Origin: DALYJJ01 sp033763935
Lineage (GTDB): Bacteria; Acidobacteriota; Terriglobia; Bryobacterales; Bryobacteraceae
Length of the DNA: 64,000 nt
Assembly (NCBI GenBank): GCA_033763935.1
Contig: JANRJO010000101.1
Location: forward strand, 98,932 to 162,931
Direction of reading: 5' to 3'
The notes under the pieces were generated by a model, which did not search any database, was not told the origin of the DNA, and saw only the letters and a list, made by a program, of their open reading frames with translations. Below, piece after piece: positions 11,906 to 20,920 of the stretch; the first letter of the stretch is position 1; every line of letters starts with the position of its first letter. A program made the position numbers and the translations under genes.

Positions 11906-12640
11906 ATGGGATTCTTTTCGGAGCTGTTCGGCCGCGGCGGCCGCGTGGCGCGCGGGCAGATGAACAAAGGGATGGACCAGATCGAGGACGCCACGTTTGA
12001 GGCGACCGTCCGTCAAACGGTGCGCGACATGCGTGCCGAACTGGTGAAGACGGTGAACGCGTCCGCCATGGCGATGAGCAACCACAATCGCCTGGAGGCC
12101 GAATACCAGAAGTACGTGCGGCAGTCCGAGGAGTGGCTGGGGCGCGCGAACCAGGCGTTGGATGCGGGCAATGAAGAGCTCGCGAAGAAGGCGCTGGTGA
12201 AGAAGTCCGAGGCCGACCAGCAGGTGGCGTCGATGCAGGCGGGCGTCGAGTCGGCGCGGCAGGCAAGCGAATCGCTGAAGCAGAAGGTGGCGGAGCTCAA
12301 GCGGCGCATTGATGAAGCGGAGCGCACGGCGACGACGCTGGTGGCTCGCAAGAACGCGGCGGCGGCACAGCGGAAGGTGGCCGAAGCGCTTTCCGGCGTG
12401 GCTGCCTCGGACAACGCGTTCGCCGCGCTGAAGGGCTTCGAGGAGTCCGTGGCGCAGGAAGAAGCCAAGGCCAAGGCGTTCGATCAACTCGCGGCCGCAG
12501 GCAAGGACGAAACGCTCGAAGCGGAGTTCGCCATGCTCTCCGGCGGCAGCGTCGACAACGAACTGGCGGCGCTCAAGGCGGCGCGCAGCGGCAAGGCCCT
12601 GCCGGCCGCGGCGCCCAGGCAGATCACCGCGGCGGAGTAA
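11906..12640 (+). CDS. PspA/IM30-family coiled-coil protein (YjfJ-like)
   Basis: 244 residues. The N-terminus MGFFSELFGRGGRVARGQ is the amphipathic helix that PspA/IM30 proteins use to bind membranes, followed by a long helical coiled coil to about residue 200. These proteins form ESCRT-III-like assemblies at the inner membrane and repair or protect it. It is second in a run of five genes. The next gene starts directly after its stop codon (ATG 12641), so they are very likely co-translated. Confidence 0.85.
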   Translation: MGFFSELFGRGGRVARGQMNKGMDQIEDATFEATVRQTVRDMRAELVKTVNASAMAMSNHNRLEAEYQKYVRQSEEWLGRANQALDAGNEELAKKALVKKSEADQQVASMQAGVESARQASESLKQKVAELKRRIDEAERTATTLVARKNAAAAQRKVAEALSGVAASDNAFAALKGFEESVAQEEAKAKAFDQLAAAGKDETLEAEFAMLSGGSVDNELAALKAARSGKALPAAAPRQITAAE

Positions 12641-13315
12641 ATGATTACCGCGGTCATCCTCGCGCTGCTCGGCGTGCTGCTGCTGATCGTGGTGCGGCAG
12701 ATGTTCAAGGCGCCCGGCGGCCCGCAATTGCCGGGCGGAAAGACGGCGGCGCCCTTGCCTGCGCCGCCGCCCTCCGCCGTCGCCGGTACCGGCGACATCG
12801 CCACCGATCTCTGGAGCGCGAAGCCCGGCGACGTTATCTCGATTTCGGCCGCGGCGGCCGACTTCTCGGACCTCGACTTCACGGTAGACCGGCGCAGCGC
12901 GTACGAAGGTGCGAACCGGCGCTGGATCGACCTGAGCGGTGAGCATCGTGGCAATCGCGTCTACCTCGAGGTCTATCGCACGCCGGACTTCGAGGTGATG
13001 GGGATGCTCGACCCTCGCAAGCTGACGCTCAATGACCTGAGCGTAAGCGAAGACCGGATGGCGGACCTCGATGCGAAGCAGGACCCGACACAGTATGTCG
13101 AGTTCGAGGGCAAGCGCTGGCACTACGAATCGAGCCGCGAGATCGGCTACTTCGAGAACGAACAGGGCCAGGGCGAGGGCCTGTATCGCTGGATTTTCCG
13201 GAACCCCAACGGGCCGGAGTTATTGTGCGTGGAGAAATGGGAGGGCGAGCCATTCGATGTCCGCGTCGCCCGCCGGATCAATCCCCAGGACATCGCCGTG
13301 TATCGCGCCGCGTAA
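12641..13315 (+). CDS. Membrane-anchored DUF2491/DUF4178-like protein
   Basis: 224 residues. One N-terminal transmembrane helix is followed by a Pro/Ala-rich linker and a cytoplasmic or periplasmic beta-rich domain with repeated aromatic and acidic positions (WIDLSGEH, VEFEGKRWHYESS, LLCVEKWEGEPFDV). This pattern resembles DUF4178 or YjfK/DUF2491 proteins, both reported as partners of PspA-like proteins. It starts immediately after the PspA-like stop. Confidence 0.65.
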   Translation: MITAVILALLGVLLLIVVRQMFKAPGGPQLPGGKTAAPLPAPPPSAVAGTGDIATDLWSAKPGDVISISAAAADFSDLDFTVDRRSAYEGANRRWIDLSGEHRGNRVYLEVYRTPDFEVMGMLDPRKLTLNDLSVSEDRMADLDAKQDPTQYVEFEGKRWHYESSREIGYFENEQGQGEGLYRWIFRNPNGPELLCVEKWEGEPFDVRVARRINPQDIAVYRAA

Positions 13316-13333
13316 GGAGCGGCTGGATGTTCC

Positions 13334-14839
13334 ATGAGTCGTAAATCGCTGGGTGTTCTTGCGGTCATCATCATTGTGCTGATGGGGATCGTGGCGTTTG
13401 CCGGATTAGATCACTTGCCGCGCAAGCTGCGTGCTTCCGTGGAGACTGCCGCGCAGCAACTCCCCAGGCAGCGCGGCGAGTTGGAGGAGCAGCGCGCCGC
13501 CATCGACCGGGCACTGCGCGAAGAGCCGGATCTGTTTCGCGCCCAGGCGGCGGAGTGGCGCGAGAAGATGGAGCGTTCGCAGTCGTTGCTGGCGGAGGCC
13601 GCGAAAGAGCTGACCGCTTTGCAAGCCCTGGCCCAGGCTAACCAGCGCTCTGACGCGGAGAAGGTGCAGCAGGCGCTGAGCCGCTACAACAGCGCCCTCT
13701 CGTCCGCCCGCGAAAATCTCCAGCCGATTCGCGCGGAAGCCGAGCGCTGGATCGAGTACAAACGGAACCTGCCCCGCCACCTCGAAGCGATGAAGGGCGA
13801 CTACGCCTCGGTCAGCGCCTTCGACGTCGATGCGGCGGTAGCGGGGGCGCGCAAGGCCCAGGCCGACTGGCCGTCGAAGAAGGACGACATCGAAACGCGG
13901 ATCGCTGCCGTGCGAGCGGCAAAGGCGGATGCCGAGGCGGCCTGGCAGTCCTCGGCCGCCCAGCGGGCCAAGGCGGAAGCCAACGACCTCGCCGGGCTGG
14001 ACTACGCCGCGCTGTTCGCAGCAGGCGATAAACTCGCCGCCGCGGTGAAGGAGTTGAAGCCCTCCGCCGACGCGGTGAATGCCCTCGCCGCGCAGCTCTA
14101 TGTGAACTGGGACAAACTGCTGCTCGACGTGGACGAGGGCGACAACCGGCAGCAGGTGCGCTATGTGCGCACCAGGTTCCCCGACGCGTCCCTGCAGAAC
14201 GGCGCCGTGTCCCAGGAAGAGAAGTGGGAGCCGCGCACGGTTCGCGACGAACGCGCGCTCGGCATGGTGGTGGAGCGCAAGCCCGCCGGCAAGTACGACT
14301 CGGAGTCCGAGAAATCCCTGCAGCCTCCGGCCTACGCCTACGTTGCGCCGCCCGGCCAGTCGAACCAGTACGGCTCCTGGCAGAACGGCGTGTGGACCTG
14401 GCTGCCGCAGTATCTGCTGTTGAGCCAGATGCTCCGCGGCCCCATCACGGGCTCCGACTACGGCGACTGGGCGCGCGCGCGCAGCCGCGGCGAAACCTAC
14501 TACGGACGCGACGGTCAAGGCTGGTACCGCCATTCCGACCGCGGCCGGGGAAGCGGCAACATCCGCCGCACCATCGATTGGATGCGCCGCGAAGGGCTGA
14601 ACCGCGGCGCCGGCGACACGAGCGCCCGGCGGCGGGAAGGCAGCGGCTGGTGGAGCGAGCGGCCTCGCGGTTCGAGCCGCCCCTCGTGGAGTAGCGGCTC
14701 GGACGGCTTCGGCAGTTCGCGGTATCGCAGCCGCGGTACCTTTGGCGGTTCACGGTACTCGTCGCCGTCGAGCGGCTTCGGCTCGCGGTCCTATTCACGC
14801 GGGTTTGGCGGTGGTTTTCGGCGAGGAGGACGGCGGTAG
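13334..14839 (+). CDS. Membrane-anchored coiled-coil protein with Gly/Ser/Arg-rich tail
   Basis: 501 residues. One N-terminal transmembrane helix, then a long Ala/Glu-rich coiled coil (about 30-260), then a domain with an aromatic-rich segment near residues 330-380, then a 70-residue tail rich in Gly, Ser and Arg that ends FRRGGRR. I do not recognise a catalytic domain. The tail may be disordered and may bind RNA, membrane phosphates or cell wall; that is a guess. It is fourth in the PspA-like operon. Confidence 0.75.
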   Translation: MSRKSLGVLAVIIIVLMGIVAFAGLDHLPRKLRASVETAAQQLPRQRGELEEQRAAIDRALREEPDLFRAQAAEWREKMERSQSLLAEAAKELTALQALAQANQRSDAEKVQQALSRYNSALSSARENLQPIRAEAERWIEYKRNLPRHLEAMKGDYASVSAFDVDAAVAGARKAQADWPSKKDDIETRIAAVRAAKADAEAAWQSSAAQRAKAEANDLAGLDYAALFAAGDKLAAAVKELKPSADAVNALAAQLYVNWDKLLLDVDEGDNRQQVRYVRTRFPDASLQNGAVSQEEKWEPRTVRDERALGMVVERKPAGKYDSESEKSLQPPAYAYVAPPGQSNQYGSWQNGVWTWLPQYLLLSQMLRGPITGSDYGDWARARSRGETYYGRDGQGWYRHSDRGRGSGNIRRTIDWMRREGLNRGAGDTSARRREGSGWWSERPRGSSRPSWSSGSDGFGSSRYRSRGTFGGSRYSSPSSGFGSRSYSRGFGGGFRRGGRR

Positions 14840-14842
14840 AGT

Positions 14843-15709
14843 ATGCAACTCGACATTGCTCCGGTTCTGCTGGCTCTTGCTCATGTCGCGTTGGGCGTAG
14901 TGGCGCTGATTATCGCGAAGCTGCTCAAAGACTGGCTTTCGCCATACGGAGTGGACCGCGAGTTGACGTCGCGGGATAACCCCGCCTTCGGTCTCGCGAT
15001 TGCCGGGTACTACGCCGCGGTGGTGATCATTTTCATTGGCGCTGCGCGGTCGGCAGGCCCGCTGCCGCTGGATGCCGGTTCGACAGCGGCGATACAAGCG
15101 CTGGGCATCGACCTTGCCTGGGCAGTGGTCGGAACGCTGGCTCTCAATGTGAGCCGGACCGTGATGGACCGGCTGCTAGTGGCATCCTGTTGCCAGTCGG
15201 CGGAAGTAATCGGCAAGCAGAATACCGCGGCTGGAGCGGTTGAGGGATGCGTGTACATCGCGACAGGCCTCGTGATCGCCGGCTCCATCCGGCAGGTGGG
15301 CGGCACTGTCGCCACGACTGCCGCGTTCTTCGTCCTGAGCCAGTTGACGCTATTGCTCTTTGGGCGCCTCTACCAACGGCTGGCCGGATACAACGCCGCG
15401 CACGAGATTCAGAGCGCCAACCTGGCCGCCGGCGTGCCCCTCGGCATGACGCTGGTAGCCATCGCACTGCTGATGATGAAAGCGACCAGCGGCGAGTTCG
15501 TCGACTGGATCACCAACCTCTCCTACTTTGCCTTCGACGCCGTGGCGGGCTTCCCGCTCTTGCTAGCCCTCCGCTGGCTCGCCGACCTTGCACTGCTCCC
15601 CAATGCCCGCATCGCCGACGAGATCGTGCGCGACCGCAACGTCAGTGTTGGCCTGGTCGAGGGAACCCTGGCCGTCGGCATCGCCGCCATCGTGCTGTTT
15701 GTGTTCTAG
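14843..15709 (+). CDS. DUF350 membrane protein (YjfL-like)
   Basis: 288 residues with about eight transmembrane helices arranged as two similar halves, which is the tandem DUF350 layout. The segment DNPAFGLAIAGYYAAVV is typical of the family. DUF350 proteins occur beside PspA-like proteins (yjfL next to yjfJ in E. coli), and their function is unknown. It begins 3 bp after the previous stop and ends the operon. It is also the last clear host gene before the island. Confidence 0.8.
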   Translation: MQLDIAPVLLALAHVALGVVALIIAKLLKDWLSPYGVDRELTSRDNPAFGLAIAGYYAAVVIIFIGAARSAGPLPLDAGSTAAIQALGIDLAWAVVGTLALNVSRTVMDRLLVASCCQSAEVIGKQNTAAGAVEGCVYIATGLVIAGSIRQVGGTVATTAAFFVLSQLTLLLFGRLYQRLAGYNAAHEIQSANLAAGVPLGMTLVAIALLMMKATSGEFVDWITNLSYFAFDAVAGFPLLLALRWLADLALLPNARIADEIVRDRNVSVGLVEGTLAVGIAAIVLFVF

Positions 15710-16317
15710 CCGCGAGTAACCCAAGCGGGATCTGCTGCTGGAGCCCCCGGTACCGGCGGACGACTGTAATTGACGTAAGACCTAAGGTCAATCTAGATGG
15801 CGCAACGAACGGGCGTTCTGGGCCGCGCGACCGGCCGTCCCGTTCGCAGACGTCACGAAACTGAAGAGTCGTTTTGTCAGCCGGCCCGGGCGAGAGCACC
15901 GAGTCCGTCGTCGGTGGCCGGGAGACCCGCGGCGTCGGCGGAGCGGACAACCGAAGGTTCCGAAAAGCGGGCATCTGTGCGTCGGCGATAACCGACGCGC
16001 GTTTCTCCCGCCGACCGCGAGAAAAACGGTGCCCAACCGGCCGGAAACGCCCCCCGCGCCACTCAGCCGGGACTCTCCGCGCACGACTCTATGGCTATGT
16101 CGCGGAAAGGACGGAGAGATCAAGCAGGCACAAGAAGGGCGCTGACGTTAGCGATGGGGAAAGATCAAATCCGGGCAAAAACAGTTTGGCTCCCCACCCT
16201 GGACGTCTTTCGAACCCTCGCGGTCTGGAAGCCTGGCCACTCGAATCGAGCGATTGACTTCAGTCCCCTCGTGTCTCATACTGTCTCAAGACGTATCACG
16301 CCGAATTGAGCTGTATT
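15710..16317. other. Gene-free stretch holding the probable left edge of the island
   Basis: About 600 bp with no credible gene. It holds an ATTGAC...GTCAAT inverted repeat at 15769-15792 around a near-palindromic GACCTAAGGTC. I searched by eye for a copy of the tRNA-Asn 3' end that would mark attL and did not find a convincing one. The change from host operon to R-M genes happens within this stretch. Confidence 0.5.
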
Positions 16318-16551
16318 ATGCCGCTGGTCATAGAAGGTAAGAAACTGTATCGCATTGGAGAGGCGCTCGCCTCGGCGTCGGTGAGTCGCGCGACGTACTT
16401 CCGATGGTTGAAATGTGGCAAGGTCAAGGATACCCAGTTTAAGGATCGCAACGGTCGGAGGGTTTTCACCGAAGAGGAACTTGAGGGGCTGAAGAAGGAA
16501 TGCGAACGCCTCGTCGAGGCGCCGCAGATTCCATTGAGGTTCACCAAGTAG
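16318..16551 (+). CDS. Small MerR/excisionase-like DNA-binding protein
   Basis: About 77 residues from ATG 16318. The sequence has YRIGEALASASVSRATYFRWLKCGK followed by GRRVFTEEELEGLK, a winged-helix pattern seen in MerR-type and excisionase (Xis) proteins. It lies 4 bp before vsr in the same direction. It could control the restriction cassette or act as a recombination directionality factor; its place at the island edge fits either. An in-frame TTG at 16306 is less likely as start. Confidence 0.7.
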   Translation: MPLVIEGKKLYRIGEALASASVSRATYFRWLKCGKVKDTQFKDRNGRRVFTEEELEGLKKECERLVEAPQIPLRFTK

Positions 16552-16555
16552 GCTG

Positions 16556-16969
16556 ATGGCGGATATGTTCACACGCGAACGACGTAGCCAGATCATGGCG
16601 AACATCCGGTCCGTTGACACGGCTCCCGAGGTCGCATTGCGAAGCCTCGTGCACCAGCTCGGGTACCGCTTCCGTCTTCACCGATCTGATCTGCCGGGGA
16701 AGCCAGACCTCGTGTTGCCTGGGCGGCATGCGGTGATTATGATGCACGGATGCTTCTGGCACGGACATACGTGCAAGGATGGTCGACGACCAAGGAGCAA
16801 TGGGGCCTACTGGAATGACAAGCTCGACAAGAACCGACGGCGCGACAGGCGCAACCTCTCGGCGCTGCGACGCCTAGGCTGGAAATGCATGATCGTTTGG
16901 GAATGCGCTCTCAACAAACCCGAATGGCTACGCAAGCGCATCCATCGCTTCCTAGGAGACCAGGCATGA
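16556..16969 (+). CDS. vsr: Very short patch repair endonuclease
   Basis: 137 residues. Vsr nicks DNA 5' of the T in T:G mismatches that arise when 5-methylcytosine deaminates, starting repair. The catalytic Asp is D51 in GKPDLVLPG, the same number as in E. coli Vsr. The HGCFWHGHTC segment (64-73) supplies the conserved His and Cys residues, including the zinc site. Its stop overlaps the start of the cytosine methyltransferase (ATGA), so repair and methylation are coupled. Confidence 0.95.
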   Translation: MADMFTRERRSQIMANIRSVDTAPEVALRSLVHQLGYRFRLHRSDLPGKPDLVLPGRHAVIMMHGCFWHGHTCKDGRRPRSNGAYWNDKLDKNRRRDRRNLSALRRLGWKCMIVWECALNKPEWLRKRIHRFLGDQA

Positions 16970-17976
16970 AACCGACCCTTGCGTCATTCTTCTCCGGCAT
17001 CGGCGGCGTCGACCTCGGGTTCGTCAATGCGGGCTTCAGATTGACCATGCAGTGCGAGATCGACAAATACTGCCGTTCCGTGCTTGAAGCGCACTGGCCC
17101 AAACTCCCCCGGTTCACTGATATTAAGGAGATCACTGATGCAGATGTCCCTGTTTCAGATGTTTGGGCAGGAGGATTCCCCTGTCAGGACGTCTCACTTG
17201 CGCGAATGGGGCCGCGAGCTGGGCTTAAAGGGAAGAAATCTGGACTGTTTCATGAGTTTGCTCGACTACTTGAAAACGGCCGTCCCCGAGTTTTCCTCAT
17301 CGAGAACGTTCCAGGTCTCCTCTCTAGCCACCGAGGAAGAGATTTCGAACTCGTCCTACGCACGCTGGCCGGCCTCGGGTATGGTGTGGGATGGCGTGTG
17401 CTTAACAGCCGGTATTTCGGAGTCGCCCAGTCACGTCAACGAGTCTACATTGTCGGGTGTCATCGAGACCCGCGAGGTCCCGGACAGATACTTTTTGAGT
17501 CCGAATGCGGCCAGGGGGATCCTGCGACGAGCGGACCGGATGGGGCGAAATCTGTTTCCCCCTTTAAGGAGCGCATTGGAGATCCTCGCAAAGGGCCAAT
17601 AACCCCAAGCCTTGCTTACTGCCTCTACGCGTGCAGCGCCAGACACACGGGCACGGACTGGAGTAGAAACTACGTCTCATACCCGACCGGTCGCGTGCGC
17701 CGTCTGCTGCCGATTGAGTGCGAACGACTCCAAGGGTTTCCCGAGGGATGGACGATCCCCGAGAAGTTGGAAATCAACGACCCCGACAAAGTTGACACTC
17801 TCCGCTACCACGCGCTCGGCAACGCTGTCACCGTGCCCGTTGCGGAATGGCTGGCTGGAAGGATCAAAGCCTACCTTGCGACCGCTAACAAAACCGCGAC
17901 GGCTGCAGGCGTGCGCCACGGCCACGCGAAGGCTGAGAACGGCTACTCGCTGCTCTCGCGCAGTACCTCCAAATAG
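16966..17976 (+). CDS. DNA (cytosine-5) methyltransferase
   Basis: 336 residues from ATG 16966. Ordered C5-methylase motifs are visible: motif I FFSGIGGVDLGF, motif IV GGFPCQDVS with catalytic Cys73, motif VI ENVP, motif VIII QSRQRVYIVG and motif X GNAVTVPV. The target-recognition region between VIII and X is fairly short. The recognition sequence cannot be read. It is coupled to vsr and converges with the HNH nuclease gene, overlapping it by 34 bp, which is a usual type II R-M arrangement. Confidence 0.95.
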   Translation: MKPTLASFFSGIGGVDLGFVNAGFRLTMQCEIDKYCRSVLEAHWPKLPRFTDIKEITDADVPVSDVWAGGFPCQDVSLARMGPRAGLKGKKSGLFHEFARLLENGRPRVFLIENVPGLLSSHRGRDFELVLRTLAGLGYGVGWRVLNSRYFGVAQSRQRVYIVGCHRDPRGPGQILFESECGQGDPATSGPDGAKSVSPFKERIGDPRKGPITPSLAYCLYACSARHTGTDWSRNYVSYPTGRVRRLLPIECERLQGFPEGWTIPEKLEINDPDKVDTLRYHALGNAVTVPVAEWLAGRIKAYLATANKTATAAGVRHGHAKAENGYSLLSRSTSK

Positions 17977-19121
17977 CGCGGGTCAGGTCGGTCTTGCGCC
18001 CGCTGCGGCAGTCGATTCTGTGGGATCACGCCTTCATACGCCCGCAAGCTTTCTAGGCTAAACGCCGCGTTCTCCGCAGCAATCCGCTCCGCCAAGGCGA
18101 CCGGCACCTCCACCCGCAACCCATCGCCTTCGGCTTGGAAGACAAGCAACCCCTCATCGAATGCCCAGTGGTGATGCTTGCACAAGCAGATGCCATTGCA
18201 AACATGGTCGAGGTCATAATCCGCCCACGGAAGAATATGCGCGGCGTCGACACCTGCTGACGCGTTGACTGATGTCGGAGGCAGGTGCAGGCCACAGACG
18301 GCACAGGTAGAATTCCACGCGTCACGCACTGCCCGGCGGAAGCGAGCGCTCGCCGCACCGCGTGATGCAGCCCACCGCCGCCATTCCTTCACGGTCCGAC
18401 GACGAATTTCTGTTTCATCCGGGTCGACGTCCGCGACCCTTATCGCAGGCTCAGCCGGCGGCTCACTCAAACTGCTAACGAGATCATCGAGGGCATCCTG
18501 GCCGTCAGTCCGATACAGAATACCTAGGTCGGATGCGTTCATCGTCACCGCATGCTGGAGTTGCTCGACTACTCTCTCGGCCTGCTCGGGGATGGGCGTG
18601 CCCGCGCGCGTCATCCGTCGATGCTCATCGATGAGGCCCGCCAGAAACTCCGGGAATTCGTCGCGATGCGTCCAAACGTGGTCCAGCTTGGCGATCCGAG
18701 ATTGCAGCGTCAGCTGCTCAGCGTGATGACTGACGTTCTTCAAGGTAAGGTCCCCAAGAGTCAGTCGAACGGCATCAGTTCCGATTAGTTCGGCGTCATT
18801 CACATCGATATGCTCGATGGCGTACCGGTCCGCCTGCAGAATGGGCATGCCGCGACCCAGCGCTTCGTCTGCACGGACCGAATGCGGCATCATCAACGCC
18901 GCACCAACTTGCCGATGCAGCTGCATCTCGGCATCGAGCATGCGAAGACGCCGCTTCCCGCCCTGATTCGTCAACTGCACGCCCGAGTTCAGTACCCAAT
19001 CGCCGTCCAATTGCAGTATCAGGCGCCTCAGGAACAAGTCCTTCGGTGTCAGGCCATTGGGAGCAGCCTCGCTGATTTCGTACTCACCTCGACCGCCGCT
19101 CGTACGGCGGGAAATACGCAT
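17943..19121 (-). CDS. HNH endonuclease, probable restriction partner of the Dcm-type methylase
   Basis: 392 residues. The C-terminal part has an HNH module: CAVCG, then AAHILPWADY, then NGICLCKHHHWAFDEG, with the metal-binding His/Asn residues and the CxxC/CxxH zinc knuckle. The N-terminal ~250 residues resemble no domain I know and may recognise DNA. It converges with the methyltransferase. Restriction function is inferred from this pairing. The start is ATG 19121; I see no clear ribosome site, and a TATTCT box close upstream would allow a leaderless message. Confidence 0.85.
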   Translation of the reverse strand: MRISRRTSGGRGEYEISEAAPNGLTPKDLFLRRLILQLDGDWVLNSGVQLTNQGGKRRLRMLDAEMQLHRQVGAALMMPHSVRADEALGRGMPILQADRYAIEHIDVNDAELIGTDAVRLTLGDLTLKNVSHHAEQLTLQSRIAKLDHVWTHRDEFPEFLAGLIDEHRRMTRAGTPIPEQAERVVEQLQHAVTMNASDLGILYRTDGQDALDDLVSSLSEPPAEPAIRVADVDPDETEIRRRTVKEWRRWAASRGAASARFRRAVRDAWNSTCAVCGLHLPPTSVNASAGVDAAHILPWADYDLDHVCNGICLCKHHHWAFDEGLLVFQAEGDGLRVEVPVALAERIAAENAAFSLESLRAYEGVIPQNRLPQRAQDRPDPRYLEVLRESSE

Positions 19122-19584
19122 GAACTAAAGAATATCGCACGCGTGTATCCCATCGCCATTCTCGGACCTCTCACATCAGGCCGTTAACCCTTAAATCAAT
19201 TAACGCCAATTCAGAAGAATCGGCGGATGGGGAGCCTCCTGCTGCTGCGCACAGGTATCCTCGCAGGCAACCACGACCCGGCGAAGATCTACGACAAATG
19301 CGCTCCGGAGACGCTTATTGTTTCAGCGCAGCGCCGCGGACCCTTCGCAGATCGACGCGGTTGTTGTCTGATATCTCAAACGCAACCTTGCTCCGGTTGT
19401 CCTCCCCCGGGAATCGATACAGGTATTGCTCAACGCTGGAGGCTGGGCGAACGCTCACATTTGCCGCGACTGCTCTTGGGCAAACAGCACAGTTGAAATC
19501 GGAGAAAGAGAAGGCCTCAGGCCTGACGACATTGTCACCCTTGTGATCGCCCCTTGTGGCGGACGACACTACCGGTCCCCCTTC
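19122..19584. other. Gene-free stretch
   Basis: About 460 bp between the HNH and sigma-factor genes. Short open frames exist but lack ribosome sites and family features. It probably holds the HNH promoter. I see no repeats of note. Confidence 0.5.
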
Positions 19585-20172
19585 TTAGGCTGTTGCTGCG
19601 TTGGTGAGCGGGATGGTGGTTGCTCGTGTTGGGAGACGTCGGAGGGGGTTGGGTGGTTGGAGTCGTCGTTGGCAGACAGCGAGCAGGCGGGCTTTCGCTC
19701 GGCTTTTTCCGAGGCGGTATTGGTTGTCGGTCAGGTGGAGGTCGTGGCAGATCTGCTCTTGGGTGTGTTCGTAGAGGTAGAACCGTGTGAGGAGTTCCCG
19801 GTCCAGGGGTCGAAGCCTGGCAATCGCTGCTTGCAGGAGCTCTCGGTGTTGTTGTGTTTCCAGGTCGTGGCGAAAGTGTGGTGGTTGGGGAGACTCTACT
19901 GGGTCGGCGGTTCGTCGGTGTGTTTCGCGCTCGTGCCACATTTTGCGTTTGGCAATGATGCTAATAAAGCCGGCAAGCGCCTCGGGCTGACGGATCATGT
20001 TTCGTCGCGCCGCCTCCACCACGTCCAGGAAGGTATCGTGCGCCAGGTCCGGGCTGTAGATTCTCCACCTGCCGCAGTGGCTTGCACAGATTCTCTGGAC
20101 CATCACGTAGGTTTGGTCCAGCCACTGGGGATCGGTGGGGTCGAGTCCTCTTGGTGTCGTCTCCGTCGTCAT
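19585..20172 (-). CDS. Sigma-70 family (ECF-like) sigma factor
   Basis: 195 residues. Region 2 is seen around DLAHDTFLDVVEAARRN and a region-4 helix-turn-helix around RPLDRELLTRFYLYEHTQEQICHDL to the LGKSRAKARLLA recognition helix. The C-terminal 25 residues are Pro/Thr-rich. GAGGAGG lies 7 bp before ATG 20172. Genes for a second region-4-like protein and a zinc-finger anti-sigma-like protein are close by, so this may be an island-specific regulatory set. Confidence 0.8.
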   Translation of the reverse strand: MTTETTPRGLDPTDPQWLDQTYVMVQRICASHCGRWRIYSPDLAHDTFLDVVEAARRNMIRQPEALAGFISIIAKRKMWHERETHRRTADPVESPQPPHFRHDLETQQHRELLQAAIARLRPLDRELLTRFYLYEHTQEQICHDLHLTDNQYRLGKSRAKARLLAVCQRRLQPPNPLRRLPTRATTIPLTNAATA

Positions 20173-20596
20173 GTCGCAGCCTCCTCAACCCCCCGAACCG
20201 GTCCCCCATTTGGTGGACGAATTCGGTGTTTCCCGTTCTTGTGCTTGTGCTTTACGCAAGTACAGTGGAAAAGTGTCTCGACTCTCTCTCAACTTTATTT
20301 TTGGATACTGTTGTCCGGAAGCTCTCCGGCAATTCGCTTAGGCCGTATTCTTCTGACGCTCTGTTTGGTGTTGGCGAGGGAGAGGCATTTGTGTGCCCTC
20401 ATTATTGTGGTGATGGACCGAGTCGTCACCATAAAGCGAGACGACCACGAGCATACCTTGAAGGCCGAATACTGTACCCAATAATCGCCAAGCGCGCTTG
20501 AAAGGATGTCTGACAATCCCCCGCAGTTTTTCCCTAAAGATACCGCTTGCATTGCCGAATGCGGGAGCGTATGCTGATTGTATTAGTACTCATAGT
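20173..20596. other. Regulatory gap between divergent sigma-like genes
   Basis: About 420 bp with lower GC than the surroundings and no convincing gene. It sits between two divergently read sigma-like genes and so should hold promoters for both. A small CCGGA-N5-TCCGG hairpin lies near 20315. Confidence 0.4.
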
Positions 20597-20920
20597 ATGC
20601 CCTTGTTTGGTCCCTTTTCCTGGGGTGCTGGCTTATTAGCCGTTGATGATCCGAGCGTGAAGCGCTGGCATCGCGGCCTGCTGGCGCAATCGATGCGCGA
20701 CGCCTGGCGGTCCCGACGCCAGCCAGACCCACGGACACAGTTCCTATTAGGCGAAATACTCGCTACGGCAAGCGTTGCTGAACGATCAGCGTTGCAGTGG
20801 TACTACGATGGCAAGGGGTCCGCGGAGCAGGCATGCCAAGAATGTGGCGTGCGCATTGAGCGCTTCGTGGAACTCAAGCACCGCTTGCGTGCCGCCATGC
20901 ACGCGCGACGGTTACGCTGA
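20597..20920 (+). CDS. Sigma region-4-like helix-turn-helix protein
   Basis: About 107 residues from ATG 20597. The C-terminal half (SVAERSALQWYYDGKGSAEQ, then a recognition helix ending RLRAAMHARRLR) has the spacing of sigma-70 region 4, but no region 2 is present. It converges with and overlaps the anti-sigma-like gene by 9 bp. It could be a region-4 remnant or a small regulator. No strong ribosome site is visible, so the start is uncertain. Confidence 0.55.
   Translation: MPLFGPFSWGAGLLAVDDPSVKRWHRGLLAQSMRDAWRSRRQPDPRTQFLLGEILATASVAERSALQWYYDGKGSAEQACQECGVRIERFVELKHRLRAAMHARRLR

Noticed and set aside
10076..13123. Long leftward frame across the YeiH and PspA-like genes
   Set aside because: Antisense to five or more good genes, with Arg/His-rich composition and no family features.
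16192..16236. Possible tRNA 3' fragment as attL
   Set aside because: TGGCTCC and TTCGAACC occur together but their spacing differs from tRNA-Asn by about five bases, and the T stem does not pair. Exact repeats are expected at an att core.
15797..16257. Short open frames in the left gap
   Set aside because: Arg/Gly/Ser-rich products without ribosome sites or family features.
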